In this document: positions 52,202 to 62,757 of the stretch, piece by piece
Numbering within the stretch: position 1 is the first letter of the stretch
How the letters are laid out: every line of letters begins with the position of its first letter
Assembly (NCBI RefSeq): GCF_002906655.1
Contig: NZ_CP025795.1
Location: 1,612,001-1,676,000, forward strand
Direction: 5' to 3'
DNA: 64,000 nucleotides
DNA from: Vibrio hyugaensis
GTDB taxonomy: Bacteria; Pseudomonadota; Gammaproteobacteria; Enterobacterales; Vibrionaceae
Position numbers and translations under genes: made by a program
The notes under the pieces: generated by a model
What the model was told of the DNA's origin: nothing
Seen by the model: the letters and a program-made list of their open reading frames with translations, nothing else
Database searches by the model: none

Positions 52202-52984
52202 CAAGCGGTTCTTATATTGCTCCGGTGTGATGCCGGAGTATTTCTTGAACATTGCAATAAAAGGACTGGCTTGGTTATAGCCCAACGTCAACGCCACCTC
52301 TTTCACCGTCTGACCTTTACGCAACAACTCCATTGAATACAAATAACGCACGCGTAATCGCCACTCGGTAAAGCTCATGCCAAGTTCGCTTTGGCAATGG
52401 CGCGCTAACGTTCGCTCTGTCGTGTGCACCTTTTCAGCCCACTCACCTAGGCTAATTTCATCCGTTGGTGCTTCTTCGACCGCTTTCAAAATCGGCTCTA
52501 AGTATTTGTTGTCTGTGGTTGGCAAAAAGTGATGCTCGACCTCTTGTTTCGCTAACTGATCAAGTAAGACCTGAACTAAGCGTTTATCCTCGACACTGTC
52601 AGCAACGTTGATATCTCGCTGGCGGAAATCTTCAATAATGGAGGATACTATTGGCGTTACTTTGATTAAGCTGGTTTTAAGCGGAAAATGTTGAGTCAGT
52701 TCAGGCGCAATATTAAGCGAACAATACTCAAGAGGTTTACGGTTATAACTGGTATGACGGATCCCAGCAGGAACCCAAATAGCCAAATGTGGCGGAGCAA
52801 GAAAGCGCGTGTCTTCCGCATCCATCTCAAGAATCCCACCACTGATCAATTGAACTTGTCCCCAAGGGTGGCTGTGTATTCGAGTTTCCGTATTCGACAA
52901 GAACGCTTCGAAATTCATAAATACGTCTGATGGAGCCCGGTCAATTGATAATGATGGATGAAGATTCCTCGTACTCTTTTTCAA
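52196..52984 (-). CDS. AraC-family regulator with cupin sensor
   Basis: The 262-residue protein has an N-terminal cupin domain with HSHPWGQVQLISGG near residues 37-50 and a C-terminal AraC HTH (about 165-260, with TLARHCQSELGMSFTEWRLRVRYLYSMELL and IAMFKKYSGITPEQYK). The frame begins with a TTG at 52984 behind an AGGAAG ribosome site; an ATG at 52918 is the next choice but would cut into the sensor. It is divergent from the EamA transporter at 53083, which it may control. Confidence 0.9.
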   Translation of the reverse strand: MKKSTRNLHPSLSIDRAPSDVFMNFEAFLSNTETRIHSHPWGQVQLISGGILEMDAEDTRFLAPPHLAIWVPAGIRHTSYNRKPLEYCSLNIAPELTQHFPLKTSLIKVTPIVSSIIEDFRQRDINVADSVEDKRLVQVLLDQLAKQEVEHHFLPTTDNKYLEPILKAVEEAPTDEISLGEWAEKVHTTERTLARHCQSELGMSFTEWRLRVRYLYSMELLRKGQTVKEVALTLGYNQASPFIAMFKKYSGITPEQYKNRLL

Positions 52985-53082
52985 AATTGTCTTCCTATCG
53001 CTTACTATGTCTTTACAGAGATACTTTTCATTATAAAGACCTGTCAGACTAGCGCCATCAATTATTGTGCGATGGGGTTCTC

Positions 53083-53988
53083 ATGGTTTATTTGCTTCCG
53101 TTTTTTACTGTCATGATTTGGGGTGGGAATTCCATCGTAAATAAAATGGCAGCAAGTGCAATCGAACCAAGTGCAATGAGCTTCTATCGTTGGTTCGTTG
53201 CTATGGCGCTTCTCACCCCTTTCTGCCTACCCGCCGTCATCCGCCAACGACATATCATTCGTCCTTACATGGCGAAGCTAGCTTGCCTTGCTCTGCTCGG
53301 AATGGTGTTAAACCAATCGTTAGGCTACTACGCAGGCTTGACTACCACGGCTTCCAATATGGCGCTAATCACATCTTTGGTGCCACTTATAAGCGTATTT
53401 TTGAGCGTACCTTTACTTGGTAAATCTATCTCGATGTTGAGCGTGGCAGGCGGTGTCATTTCTCTAGCTGGCTTAGCGTTTATGCTCGGACATGGTGATA
53501 TTACCTATTTTCTACATCAAGACATGACCCAAGGTGACAGCTTAATGCTTCTTGCTGCACTTTGTTACGCGATTTACTGCGTGTTACTTAAGCGTTGGAA
53601 AATGCCATTCAACAGTATGACTCTGGTTTACATGCAGGGCTTTTTCACGCTGATAATGCTTACCCCACTTTGGCTTAGCAGCGACCAGTTACTTCCAAGC
53701 CAAAGCGCACTACCTCTCATTGCTTACGCGGGTATTGCGGCGTCTATCTTTGCCCCATTGATGTGGGTGAAAGCAATTGATTTGATTGGCGCGGATTCTA
53801 GTGCCATGTTCATGAACCTGATGCCTGTGGTCTCGGTAGCTTTGGCTTCGACTATGCTCGGCGAAGAAGTCCATGTGTACCACATTATTGGCGGCATGCT
53901 GGTTATCTCTGGCGTTATCTTGTCGCAGGTTAAGATTCGAAAGAAGGTGCAATCGCCAAGCCCAGATTTACCGCCTGCGACATCGTAA
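53083..53988 (+). CDS. EamA-family DMT transporter
   Basis: The 301-residue protein has ten membrane helices in two EamA repeats (VYLLPFFTVMIWGGNSIVNKMAA... and a second one starting near residue 145). Such transporters export amino acids or metabolites. I chose the ATG at 53083, with a GATGGGG purine site just upstream; the longer frame starts with a TTG. It is divergent from an AraC regulator. Confidence 0.9.
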   Translation: MVYLLPFFTVMIWGGNSIVNKMAASAIEPSAMSFYRWFVAMALLTPFCLPAVIRQRHIIRPYMAKLACLALLGMVLNQSLGYYAGLTTTASNMALITSLVPLISVFLSVPLLGKSISMLSVAGGVISLAGLAFMLGHGDITYFLHQDMTQGDSLMLLAALCYAIYCVLLKRWKMPFNSMTLVYMQGFFTLIMLTPLWLSSDQLLPSQSALPLIAYAGIAASIFAPLMWVKAIDLIGADSSAMFMNLMPVVSVALASTMLGEEVHVYHIIGGMLVISGVILSQVKIRKKVQSPSPDLPPATS

Positions 53989-54000
53989 TTCAATCCCTCA

Positions 54001-54022
54001 AGCCACGGTATCTTCCGTGGCT
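54001..54022 (+). terminator. Terminator of the EamA gene
   Basis: An 8-bp stem (54001-54008 with 54015-54022) is followed by six T. Confidence 0.93.
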
Positions 54023-54154
54023 TTTTTGTGCTCCGCACCTTTTACTGCTCAAGCTGACAGAAAAGTTAATATTTTGTTGCGTCTCCTATTCCAGAATGAA
54101 TTCCTTGCTGATACATTGAGTCTAATAACAACGACAACAATAAAGGAATGACAG

Positions 54155-54640
54155 ATGAGCAGTGGTCAAAGAGATATTACCCTTCGTTTTCTTGCTGAAC
54201 CTGGAGACGTAAACTTCGGTGGCAAAGTACACGGTGGTGCCGTGATGAAATGGATCGATTTGGCAGCCTACGCATGCAGCGCCGCTTGGAGTGGTAAGTA
54301 CTGTATTACTGCATACGCAGGCGGAATTCGCTTCGTCGCGCCGATTCATGTCGGTAACTTAGTCGAAGTCAGTGCCAAAGTTATCTACACAGGACGCAGT
54401 TCAATGCACATTGCTATCGATGTACAAGCCTGCGATCCCAAAGAGTTAAAAAACCGCCTTACGACACATTGTATCGTTATCATGGTTGCTGTTGATGAAG
54501 ACGGTAAACCGACCGATGTACCAAAGTGGATTCCTGAGTCGGATGAAGACAAAGCACTAGAACAATCGGCTATTCGCTTGATGAACATGCGTAAGCAAAT
54601 TGGTGAAGAGATGGAAGCGCACGTTAAGTATCTCAAATAA
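54155..54640 (+). CDS. Acyl-CoA thioesterase (hotdog fold)
   Basis: The 161-residue hotdog protein has GDVNFGGKVHGGAVMKWIDLAAYACSA, with the catalytic NFGGxxxGG and the ID of the helix, and GIRFVAPIHVGNLVEV. It belongs to the YciA/ACOT-like group that hydrolyses acyl-CoA esters. The start is preceded by an AGGAATGACAG stretch. No pathway partner is next to it. Confidence 0.92.
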   Translation: MSSGQRDITLRFLAEPGDVNFGGKVHGGAVMKWIDLAAYACSAAWSGKYCITAYAGGIRFVAPIHVGNLVEVSAKVIYTGRSSMHIAIDVQACDPKELKNRLTTHCIVIMVAVDEDGKPTDVPKWIPESDEDKALEQSAIRLMNMRKQIGEEMEAHVKYLK

Positions 54641-54799
54641 CTCACGTCGCTCAACAAAAGTAAGCGTTTGCCCCCTTGCTGTGTGAAGCAATATCATGGT
54701 TGCGTCATTCGCTTCACACAAGCGTCAAATTGTCATAAATCTTTCACTTTGATTTGCTTAAATCCAAGCACAATTTTGCTATTGGATAGAGTTTGGATC

Positions 54800-55045
54800 T
54801 TGAGATTGAAAGAGACCACATTAAGCGAAGACACACTCACTAATTTGAAAGCCGTTGAATACCAATGGGTAAGAACGATGTATGTCGAAGGATATAACGA
54901 AACAGAGATTAATCATTACATTCAAGCTTGCTTTGGTGGTGACTCTACTTTTGCTGATTTATTTCGTCGCGTTGCGCTGCAACAAGAGAGCTTATATACC
55001 TTGCTCCAATACGTAGGTTGTGCTCCTTCAAGCCGAGAGTTTTAA
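54800..55045 (+). CDS. Small conserved-looking protein, start uncertain
   Basis: The frame ending at 55045 gives about 81 residues, with ...LKAVEYQWVRTMYVEGYNETEINHYIQACF in the middle and QQESLYTLLQYVGC near the end. It has the look of a small soluble helical protein. No ATG exists at a suitable place: TTG codons at 54800 or 54806 fit, and a frame up to 54668 is open but unlikely. The function is unknown. Confidence 0.5.
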   Translation: MRLKETTLSEDTLTNLKAVEYQWVRTMYVEGYNETEINHYIQACFGGDSTFADLFRRVALQQESLYTLLQYVGCAPSSREF

Positions 55046-55419
55046 TCTCTCCCAACTCCCTGATTGCCCTTTCGAAAATACCCACAGATTATTTATGTGA
55101 AGTGATACGCATGGCATTCCAGCTCAACTGTGTAATCCATTGCAAAGCCGCTAATCTCTACCTGCATTAAGAAAATAAACCTCGTGAACGACGGGCATAA
55201 AAAAACCTGAGTCAAGACTCAGGTTATGGTTACAAGAAACTGTTAGTGATTAAAGCGTAAGGAACTAAGCTAACAGCCAGCTATGCGTAACGCCAATTAA
55301 AGCGAGATATTACTGATCGGCGGCCAAACCAAAAGTGTAATATCGATTGCTAAATATAAGGGCGACCTAATGGTCGCCCTTTTCTAGTTATTCTTTTGTA
55401 TCTTAGTGACCAACCAAGA
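55046..55419. other. 374-bp region with two stem-loops, no gene
   Basis: A 10-bp hairpin lies at 55204-55225 with an A-run in front, which could end minus-strand RNA. No reading frame of interest was found. The region separates a single gene from the mal operon. Confidence 0.6.
55358..55381. terminator. Terminator of the malEFG operon
   Basis: A 10-bp stem (55358-55367 with 55372-55381) with loop TAAT has T-rich sequence on both exits. It closes malG on the minus strand. Confidence 0.85.
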
Positions 55420-56310
55420 TTAACCTTTCACACCACCAGCCGTTAGACCACCAACAAGCCAGCGTTGCGCCAGTAAGAATACCGCTGTGATTGGTACAGC
55501 TGAAAGCACTGCTGCTGCTGCAAAGTCGCCCCATAAGTAGTTCTGAGGGTACAAGTACTGCTGCATACCAACCGCAAGAGTGTACGAGTTTACATCAGAT
55601 AGCAGTAGTGATGCTACCGGAACTTCGCCTATCACCATGATAAATGACAAGATAAACACTACCGCAAGAATTGGCACTGACAGTGGAAGCAGTACCAGAC
55701 GGAATGCCTGCCAAGGCGTTGCACCATCGAGCGCTGCTGCTTCTTCTAATGAAGAATCGATGCTTTCAAAGTAGCCTTTGATTGTCCATACGTGAAGAGC
55801 GATACCGCCTAAGTAAGCGAAGATCAAACCACCATGCGTGTTCAATCCTAGGAACGGGATGTACTGACCTAGTTTGTCAAACAATGCGTATAGTGCAACC
55901 AATGCCAATACCGCTGGGAACATTTGGAAGATCATCATCGCTTTCAGGATAGTGTTCTTACCTTTGAACTTCATACGAGCAAACGCGTACGCTGAAGTGG
56001 TCGACAGAGCCACAATCAAGATAGCTGAAATACCACCAACTTTTACTGAGTTCCACAGCCAAGTCATGACTGGGAATGGAGGCGGTGTAACCGACCCATC
56101 TGCGTTTGTAACTGATATGCCTAGCGCTAATTTCCAGTGGTCTAGCGTCGGGTTGTCTGGGATAAGGCTACCCGTTGCAAAGTTACCTTCACGGAATGAG
56201 ATCGCGATGATCATCAGTAGAGGGAAGATAATCAGCGCTAAGAACGCCCACATTGCGATATGCGTAGCCCAAACACGATATTTTAATGACTTGCCTTGTA
56301 CCATTGCCAT
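55420..56310 (-). CDS. malG: Maltose/maltodextrin ABC permease MalG
   Basis: The 296-residue protein has six membrane helices and the EAA loop [26 protein letters not shown] that contacts MalK. The P2 loop and the C-terminal GLTAGGVKG agree with E. coli MalG (296 residues). With MalF it forms the maltodextrin channel. It starts 12 bases downstream of malF. Confidence 0.96.
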   Translation of the reverse strand: MAMVQGKSLKYRVWATHIAMWAFLALIIFPLLMIIAISFREGNFATGSLIPDNPTLDHWKLALGISVTNADGSVTPPPFPVMTWLWNSVKVGGISAILIVALSTTSAYAFARMKFKGKNTILKAMMIFQMFPAVLALVALYALFDKLGQYIPFLGLNTHGGLIFAYLGGIALHVWTIKGYFESIDSSLEEAAALDGATPWQAFRLVLLPLSVPILAVVFILSFIMVIGEVPVASLLLSDVNSYTLAVGMQQYLYPQNYLWGDFAAAAVLSAVPITAVFLLAQRWLVGGLTAGGVKG

Positions 56311-56322
56311 TGTTCTGTCTCC

Positions 56323-57897
56323 TTAATCCTGAGCTACTTTAGTAACACGTAGGTTCAATAGTGCTAGCGCGCCAACCAATAGGAAGATAAGCGTTGCAAC
56401 CGCACTTGCTAGACCGAAGTCTTGACCGCCAGCGCCTTCAAATGCAATGCGGTACGTGTAGCTTACAAGTAAGTCCGTGTAACCTGCCGGCTCCGATGTG
56501 CCAATCATGTTAGGACCACCACCCGTCAATAGCTGGATAAGTACAAAGTTGTTGAAGTTAAACGCGAAGCTAGCGATCAGCAATGGCGTTAGTGGCTTAA
56601 GCATCATCGGTAGCGTGATGCGAGTAAAGTTGGTGATGAAGTTTGCGCCATCAATAGCTGATGCTTCATAGAGGTCTTCAGGAATGGCTTTTAGTAGACC
56701 CATGCAAAGAATCATCATGTAAGGGAAACCTAACCATGTGTTAACCACTAGGATCATGGTTTTCGCCATGAATGGGTCAGAGAACCACGCAGGGCTAATA
56801 CCAAACAACCCTTCTAACAACATGTTGATCTCACCAAAGCTCTGGTTGAAGAGACCTTTAAAGATCAAGATAGAGATAAACGCTGGTACCGCATACGGAA
56901 GAATAAGCAGTAATCGGTATGCAGAGCGGCCTTTCAAGGCTTCCCACTGAACGACACTTGCAAGTACTAGACCGATAACCAGTGTACAAACAACGGTCAA
57001 CGCAGAGAAAACAATCGTCCAGATAAAGATGCTGATGAACGGCTCTTTGATGCCATCATCTTTCCAAACACGTTCAAAGTTGTGCGTACCGATGTTTACC
57101 ACGAAACCTGGAGAAACCGTGTTACCAACAAACTGACCATTTTCGTCTACTGGTTGGTAGTAACCCACATCCATATTTGGACGTAGTGTCTCTTGGGTAC
57201 GATTGTTGTATAGCGTCTCACCATCGTCTTGCAGCGTGTAAAGCGGAACAACAGCCGCAAACTTACGAAGACCGCTCATACGGATGTCATCGCCGTTTGG
57301 CAGGTGTAAATCAACACCACTCAAAGCACTGCGGTTTTTAACGATCGTTTTAATCGGTTCTTTATCGCCCGTCGTTTCTGTGATTGGCGCTAAATCTAAG
57401 TCTGTCGCAGAGAAGCCTTGCAATTCAAAGGTTGGTGTTGCTAAAAGCGCTTCACCTTTCTTCACTACAATTTGATGACCCTGCTCAGTTTTGTACAGAG
57501 TGAACGGGTAGCTATCACCACTTTGGTACGTTCTGTCCATTAAAACGGTCTGCGCACGGTCAAAAGAGAGTTGGTTTTTTGCGCTGTAGTTAGTGAATGC
57601 GAGACCTATGGTATAAGCCAAAGGGAAAAGGATGAATAAGATCATCCCCGCAATACCTGGGTAGATATAGCGATGAGCGTAGGTCTTTTTACTACCAAAA
57701 ATAAATAGCGCTAAACCGGTAAGAATGAGCGTAAGGAGTGCAAACGCAATCTCACCACGAGAATACATAAGGATTGTTGCGTAGCCATTGATAATGCCGA
57801 CTGTGCCTAATAGTGCCCACTTGATAAACACTTTTTTGCTGCTCGGAAGGCTGGCTTCTGGTGCTGTCATAGCATTTGTACCTTGAACTGACTGCAT
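56323..57897 (-). CDS. malF: Maltose/maltodextrin ABC permease MalF
   Basis: The 524-residue protein has the two extra N-terminal helices and the large periplasmic P2 loop (about residues 90-280) that mark MalF, and the EAA loop YEASAIDGANFITNFTRITLPMM. E. coli MalF has 514 residues. A second ATG nine codons later is possible. The gap to malE is 80 bases, enough for an RNA-processing or attenuation site, but no strong hairpin was seen. Confidence 0.95.
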   Translation of the reverse strand: MQSVQGTNAMTAPEASLPSSKKVFIKWALLGTVGIINGYATILMYSRGEIAFALLTLILTGLALFIFGSKKTYAHRYIYPGIAGMILFILFPLAYTIGLAFTNYSAKNQLSFDRAQTVLMDRTYQSGDSYPFTLYKTEQGHQIVVKKGEALLATPTFELQGFSATDLDLAPITETTGDKEPIKTIVKNRSALSGVDLHLPNGDDIRMSGLRKFAAVVPLYTLQDDGETLYNNRTQETLRPNMDVGYYQPVDENGQFVGNTVSPGFVVNIGTHNFERVWKDDGIKEPFISIFIWTIVFSALTVVCTLVIGLVLASVVQWEALKGRSAYRLLLILPYAVPAFISILIFKGLFNQSFGEINMLLEGLFGISPAWFSDPFMAKTMILVVNTWLGFPYMMILCMGLLKAIPEDLYEASAIDGANFITNFTRITLPMMLKPLTPLLIASFAFNFNNFVLIQLLTGGGPNMIGTSEPAGYTDLLVSYTYRIAFEGAGGQDFGLASAVATLIFLLVGALALLNLRVTKVAQD

Positions 57898-57977
57898 AGG
57901 GAACCTGCTAGCGAATATAGGATAAAAGTAGAAAAGTAAGGAGAGGTTGCCCCCTCCTTAAAAAGGGTATTACCGAA

Positions 57978-59156
57978 TTATTTAGTCATTTGTTTTTCTG
58001 CATCTGCTAGTGCAGCATCTACAGTTTGACGACCGTCAACAACGTTGATGATAGCGTTCTTAGCAGCACCCCAGAATGCGTTCATTTGTGGGATGTTTGG
58101 CATGATTTCACCGTTCATCGCATTGTCCATTGTTGCAGCAATACGAGTATCTGAATCTAGCTCTTTTTGGAATGAGTTTAGAGCAACCGCACCAAGTGGC
58201 TTATCATTGTTAACCATACGTAGACCGTCGTTAGTTAGTAGGTAGTTCTCGATGAACTCTACTGCTAGGTCTTTGTTAGGTGATGCAGTGCTGATACCAG
58301 CAGTTAAAACACCAACGAATGGCTTAGAAGATTGACCTTGGAATTTAGGTAGCGTCGTTACGCCGTAGTTCACGCCAGACTTCTCGATGTTGCCCCATGA
58401 CCATGGGCCATTGATAGTCATTGCTGCAGTGCCTTGGTTGAACGCAGACTCAGATACTGAGTAATCCATATCCGCAGAGATAACGCCTTTGTCTACAAGA
58501 CCTTTCACGAAGTTCATTGCGTCTTTCACGCCTTTGTTCGCAATACCAGCATCTTTAACATCGTAGCCAGTTGAAGTGTACTTGAATGCGTAACCGCCAT
58601 CAGCCGCCATTAGTGGCCATGTGAAGTACGGTTCTTTTAGGTTCCACATGATTGCAGACTTGCCGTCTTTCTTAAGTTTCGCATCTAATGCTGCAACCTC
58701 TTCCCATGTTTTAGGTGGGTTTGGAACAAGGTCTTTGTTGTAGATAAGAGATAGAGACTCAACCGCTACAGGGTAGCCGATCAGTTTGCCGTCATAACGA
58801 ACTGCATCCCATGCGAAATCAACGATGCCTTCTTGAACCTCTTGAGAAGGTTTGATTTCAGCAAGTAGACCAGCTTCTGCATAACCACCGAAACGGTCGT
58901 GAGCCCAGAATACGATATCAGGACCATCACCTGTCGCTGCAGTTTGAGGGAACTTGTCTTGTAGGCCGTCTGGGTGAGCCACTGTTACTTTAATGCCAGT
59001 GTCTTCTTCAAACTTCTTACCAACTTCTGCAAGACCGTTATAGCCTTTATCACCGTTGATCCAGATAGTAAGTTGTCCTTCTTCGATGGCAGCGTTAGCA
59101 CCGAAAGAGCCCAGAGCAACAAGAGTACCTAGTGCTGCAGCGCTTAATTTTTTCAT
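57978..59156 (-). CDS. malE: Periplasmic maltose-binding protein MalE
   Basis: The 392-residue protein has a signal peptide ([22 protein letters not shown]). The mature part has [35 protein letters not shown] and [16 protein letters not shown], as in E. coli MalE (396). It binds maltodextrins and delivers them to MalFGK2. I chose the ATG at 59156, which has AAAAGGAT in front; the longer frame adds 51 residues without signal features. It is divergent from malK. Confidence 0.96.
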   Translation of the reverse strand: MKKLSAAALGTLVALGSFGANAAIEEGQLTIWINGDKGYNGLAEVGKKFEEDTGIKVTVAHPDGLQDKFPQTAATGDGPDIVFWAHDRFGGYAEAGLLAEIKPSQEVQEGIVDFAWDAVRYDGKLIGYPVAVESLSLIYNKDLVPNPPKTWEEVAALDAKLKKDGKSAIMWNLKEPYFTWPLMAADGGYAFKYTSTGYDVKDAGIANKGVKDAMNFVKGLVDKGVISADMDYSVSESAFNQGTAAMTINGPWSWGNIEKSGVNYGVTTLPKFQGQSSKPFVGVLTAGISTASPNKDLAVEFIENYLLTNDGLRMVNNDKPLGAVALNSFQKELDSDTRIAATMDNAMNGEIMPNIPQMNAFWGAAKNAIINVVDGRQTVDAALADAEKQMTK

Positions 59157-59826
59157 GTTCGTATCCTTTTTATATTTTTGATGTAGGGCTAGTCCATTGA
59201 GGTTCAGCCGTATTTCGACATATATCATCTGAAATAATCCCATATGTCTCATCCTCCTAATCCCTACGCCCTTGCAATTATGACGTATTTTCGTGATCTG
59301 AATCGCCAAGGGTTAGAGACTCAAATCACAAAATGAATACTTCCTGTGATCGGTTTCAACTTTAGGTCACGCAATAATGTGATTTCCGCCCAACTCGCCC
59401 TCTACTCCTCCTTTTTGCCTCCTCCCCGCCTACTCCCCCTACAATTATTTCCACTAGGAGGATGTAGCAATGAGTACAATCTTAGAAACTGCAGTCATCC
59501 AAGAGTGGATGGTAAGAACCCTTTCCCAGCAGTACCTACCCTATAGGTTAAAAGATTTGCTGGTTTTGCATTGCCATACGAGCGGAATTGTCATTATTGG
59601 TGTTGTTTGTGGTAATTATTTCACGGGGGAGACAACACGAATAATGTGGGGGAGAGAAACTCGTATTTGGCTATGGTGGGTAACGCTCCTGTTCAGGACA
59701 TTTTGGAGCGTTACCCTGTTTTTCTTACCAATCCCAATAACTTACCGATTCCTACTGTTACTGCTCGCTAGAAAATTCATATAATGATGAGCGGTGAAAA
59801 ATAAAAATTGATCGAGGACGAGCTAC
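59157..59826. promoter_or_regulatory. Divergent malE-malK promoter region with MalT-like boxes
   Basis: In this 670-bp gap several sites resemble the MalT consensus GGGGA(T/G)GAGG. GGGGAGGAGG on the minus strand at 59418-59427 is perfect, and GGAGGAGT lies next to it at 59404-59411. On the plus strand AGGAGGATG sits at 59456-59464, with GGGGGAGA near 59625 and 59648. This is the arrangement known from enterobacterial malE-malK. A 104-codon frame at 59470-59784 looks non-coding. Confidence 0.7.
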
Positions 59827-60945
59827 ATGGCGAGTGTCACGTTAAAAAATGTTTGTAAAGCGTATGGCGACGTACTGATTTCTAAAAACGTAGATCTAGA
59901 AATCCACGAAGGCGAATTCGTGGTTTTCGTTGGTCCATCAGGTTGTGGTAAATCTACCCTTCTACGTTGTATTGCCGGTCTTGAAGACATTACATCAGGT
60001 GATTTGTATATTGGTGACGAGCGCATGAACGACGTAGAACCATCCAAACGTGGTGTTGGTATGGTATTCCAGTCTTACGCTCTTTACCCACACCTAAATC
60101 TATACGACAACATGTCGTTTGGTCTTAAGCTGGCAAAAGCGGACAAAGCGGAAATCGATAAGCGTGTTGAGCACGCAGCGGAAATTCTTCAGCTGGGTCA
60201 CTTGTTGGAACGTCAACCAAAAGCACTATCTGGTGGTCAACGTCAACGTGTCGCCATCGGCCGTACGCTTGTTTCTCAGCCAAACGTATTCCTTCTTGAT
60301 GAGCCACTATCAAACCTAGACGCCGCGCTTCGTGTAAACATGCGTGCGCAAATCACTAAGCTACAACGCCAACTAGGCTGTACCATGATCTACGTAACAC
60401 ACGATCAGGTAGAAGCAATGACAATGGCAGATAAAATCGTGGTTCTTGATGGCGGTTACGTTTCTCAGGTTGGTAAGCCTCTGGAGCTTTACCACTACCC
60501 ACAAAACCGCTTTGTCGCTGGTTTCATCGGCTCACCAAAAATGAACTTCATGAGTGTATTTATTGATGAAGTCGAATCAGAGCGCGTAAAAGTTCAAATG
60601 TCTAACGGTGTATCTTTCTGGATTCCAGTTGATGGGACAACCGTAAACCGTGGTGACCGTATGTCACTGGGTATTCGTCCAGAGCACCTAATTGAAGCAA
60701 CAGAAGCTGACGCAGCGATTCACGGCGAAGTGATGATTGTTGAAAAACTTGGTAATGAAACTCAAGTTTACTTGAACCTTGAAGGTGCTGACGCAGATGT
60801 TATCTACCGCCAGCCAGACACATTACCAGTTGATACAGGTGACAAGCTTGAAATCGGTATCCCAGCGCATCGATGCCACTTGTTCCACAGTGATGGTCGT
60901 GCGTGTCGCCGCCTACATAAAGAAAATGGCGTAGACGTAAAATAA
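59827..60945 (+). CDS. malK: Maltose/maltodextrin ABC ATPase MalK
   Basis: The 372-residue ABC ATPase has Walker [10 protein letters not shown] (36-44), [13 protein letters not shown], Walker [13 protein letters not shown] and the C-terminal regulatory domain with [10 protein letters not shown]. coli MalK has 371 residues and also binds MalT. It energises MalFG. The ATG at 59827 follows GAGGACGAGC. A terminator follows, and no lamB-like gene is linked. Confidence 0.96.
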   Translation: MASVTLKNVCKAYGDVLISKNVDLEIHEGEFVVFVGPSGCGKSTLLRCIAGLEDITSGDLYIGDERMNDVEPSKRGVGMVFQSYALYPHLNLYDNMSFGLKLAKADKAEIDKRVEHAAEILQLGHLLERQPKALSGGQRQRVAIGRTLVSQPNVFLLDEPLSNLDAALRVNMRAQITKLQRQLGCTMIYVTHDQVEAMTMADKIVVLDGGYVSQVGKPLELYHYPQNRFVAGFIGSPKMNFMSVFIDEVESERVKVQMSNGVSFWIPVDGTTVNRGDRMSLGIRPEHLIEATEADAAIHGEVMIVEKLGNETQVYLNLEGADADVIYRQPDTLPVDTGDKLEIGIPAHRCHLFHSDGRACRRLHKENGVDVK

Positions 60946-61356
60946 AACCTCTTTCACCTTTGCTTACTGCCAATCCCTCTCACTTGAGAGGGATTTTTTA
61001 TTCCACAACTATCGTATTAATTTTCTACCCCTTCAATTAATCCAATAGATCATAAACAACTTAGAACCTTAGTTACTCTTCAGAACTCTTCAATTAGTAC
61101 TTTTACCCACCAACCCAATACAAGTATTACGTTTTTCCTAACCTGCCAATATTAGCCAAAGGTCCAAATTTCATTCTTATTTCCACTTACCTACAGCTAG
61201 CGAATTTTTAAACTAATTTCCAAATGATGAAGCGAGAAAAAACGTTCTTTGATCGAGCTTCTGACGTCTTTTACCTATCACAATCAAGCGTTAACGACAC
61301 GAATATTGAGATATGAGACTCAATGGCGGTAGCGTGTCAAAAGGGATATTTAAGTT
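60946..61356. other. 411-bp region before the capsule operon
   Basis: After the malK terminator the sequence is AT-rich and gene-free. It must contain the promoter of the polysaccharide operon. An AAAAGGGATA ribosome-type site lies before 61357. No specific operator was recognised. Confidence 0.6.
60972..60995 (+). terminator. Terminator of malK
   Basis: Arms AATCCCTCTCA (60972-60982) and TGAGAGGGATT (60985-60995) are followed by TTTTTA. Confidence 0.92.
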
Positions 61357-62757
61357 ATGAAACACAAAGGACTCATTCGTTCACATGAGGTGGAGTTTGC
61401 TTTTCTTTACCGCCTAATTGATTTGATTTTTATTGTGTCATTTATGCTTTTGTTAGTAGTAAATGACGTCAACACATCGGTTGAAAAAGATTATGTCATT
61501 TTGTCATTCGTTGGCAGCCTCTCATTCTTGATTATGGCCGAAAGCGGAAAACTCTATCGCTCTTGGCGCACCAGCTCTTTTAAAGAGCAAGTCTTCATCA
61601 TTTGCATCTCGTGGTTTGTAACCTGTACGTTTCTTTTTATGGTGTTGTACTTCTCTCAGGTTCATAAACTGTTCGATCAAAACATCTTAGCAATGTGGCT
61701 ACTCCTGACGCCTGTGTTACTAATCTCATGGCGAAGTCTTTTCCGTGTTGCTTTGGCATCAATGCGTAAGTTGGGCTACAACACGAGAACAGCAATCATC
61801 GTTGGGCAAACCGCTCACGGCCTTACCCTTGCTAATGAACTTGAAAAACACAAAGAACATGGTGTCCTCTTCGATGGTTTCTACGATGAGCGTTCGAAGG
61901 ATCGTTTACCCGAGTCAAACTACCCAATCAAAGGCAACGTCGGTTTAGCGCTGGAGCGAGCAAAGCGTGGAGAGGTGGATTACGTTTATATTGCAATGCC
62001 AATGCATGCGAATGAACGTATCGCTTCATTCCTCAATCAGTTTTCTGATACTACCGCTAATACTTATCTCATCCCTGATTTCTTCACCTACAACTTATTA
62101 CACTCGCGATGGGATCAAATTGGTCAGGTTCAAACATTAAGTGTTTTCGACACGCCCTTTGCTGGCATTTCCTCATGGGTAAAACGTCTAGAAGATATCG
62201 TTTTATCTAGCATCATCTTATTGCTGATTTCTCCTATTTTGCTCGCTATTTCAATCGGTATTAAGCTGACTTCAAAAGGTCCGATAATCTTCAAACAGTT
62301 CCGTTACGGGTTAGATGGCCGAAAAATTGCGGTTTGGAAGTTCCGTTCGATGACCACCATGGAACAAGGCAACGATGTAAAACAGGCGACAAAGAACGAT
62401 CCACGCATCACGCCTTTCGGTGGATTTTTACGTCGCACTTCCCTCGATGAACTTCCTCAATTTATTAATGTTCTTCAAGGCACGATGTCGATTGTTGGGC
62501 CTCGTCCTCACGCAGTATCCCACAATGAAGAATATCGACAAATCGTCGACCGTTACATGCTGAGGCATAAAGTTAAACCAGGCATTACAGGCTGGGCACA
62601 AATCAATGGTTATCGGGGGGAAACTGACACCCTAGACAAGATGGAAAAGCGCGTTGAGTTCGATTTGGACTACATCCACCACTGGTCAGTGTGGATGGAC
62701 CTCAAAATCATCTTCCTAACCATTTTTAAAGGATTTACAGGTTCAAATGCATACTAA
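61357..62757 (+). CDS. Undecaprenyl-phosphate glucose phosphotransferase (capsule/EPS initiation)
   Basis: The 466-residue protein has about four N-terminal membrane helices, a CoA-binding-like central part (about 130-260, with AIIVGQTAHG), and the C-terminal bacterial sugar transferase domain. That domain carries KFRSMTT, DPRITPFGGFLRRTSLDELPQ, SIVGPRPHAV and KPGITGWAQINGYRGETDT. Enzymes of the WcaJ/PssZ group add glucose-1-phosphate to the lipid carrier and so begin capsule or exopolysaccharide units. It is the first gene of a cps-like operon and overlaps the next gene by 11 bases. Confidence 0.94.
   Translation: MKHKGLIRSHEVEFAFLYRLIDLIFIVSFMLLLVVNDVNTSVEKDYVILSFVGSLSFLIMAESGKLYRSWRTSSFKEQVFIICISWFVTCTFLFMVLYFSQVHKLFDQNILAMWLLLTPVLLISWRSLFRVALASMRKLGYNTRTAIIVGQTAHGLTLANELEKHKEHGVLFDGFYDERSKDRLPESNYPIKGNVGLALERAKRGEVDYVYIAMPMHANERIASFLNQFSDTTANTYLIPDFFTYNLLHSRWDQIGQVQTLSVFDTPFAGISSWVKRLEDIVLSSIILLLISPILLAISIGIKLTSKGPIIFKQFRYGLDGRKIAVWKFRSMTTMEQGNDVKQATKNDPRITPFGGFLRRTSLDELPQFINVLQGTMSIVGPRPHAVSHNEEYRQIVDRYMLRHKVKPGITGWAQINGYRGETDTLDKMEKRVEFDLDYIHHWSVWMDLKIIFLTIFKGFTGSNAY

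Noticed and set aside
59470..59784. 104-codon plus-strand frame between malE and malK, with an AGGAGG-type site before its ATG
   Set aside because: The composition (many W, R, L, F) is unlike a real protein, and the apparent ribosome site belongs to the MalT boxes. No family match is visible.
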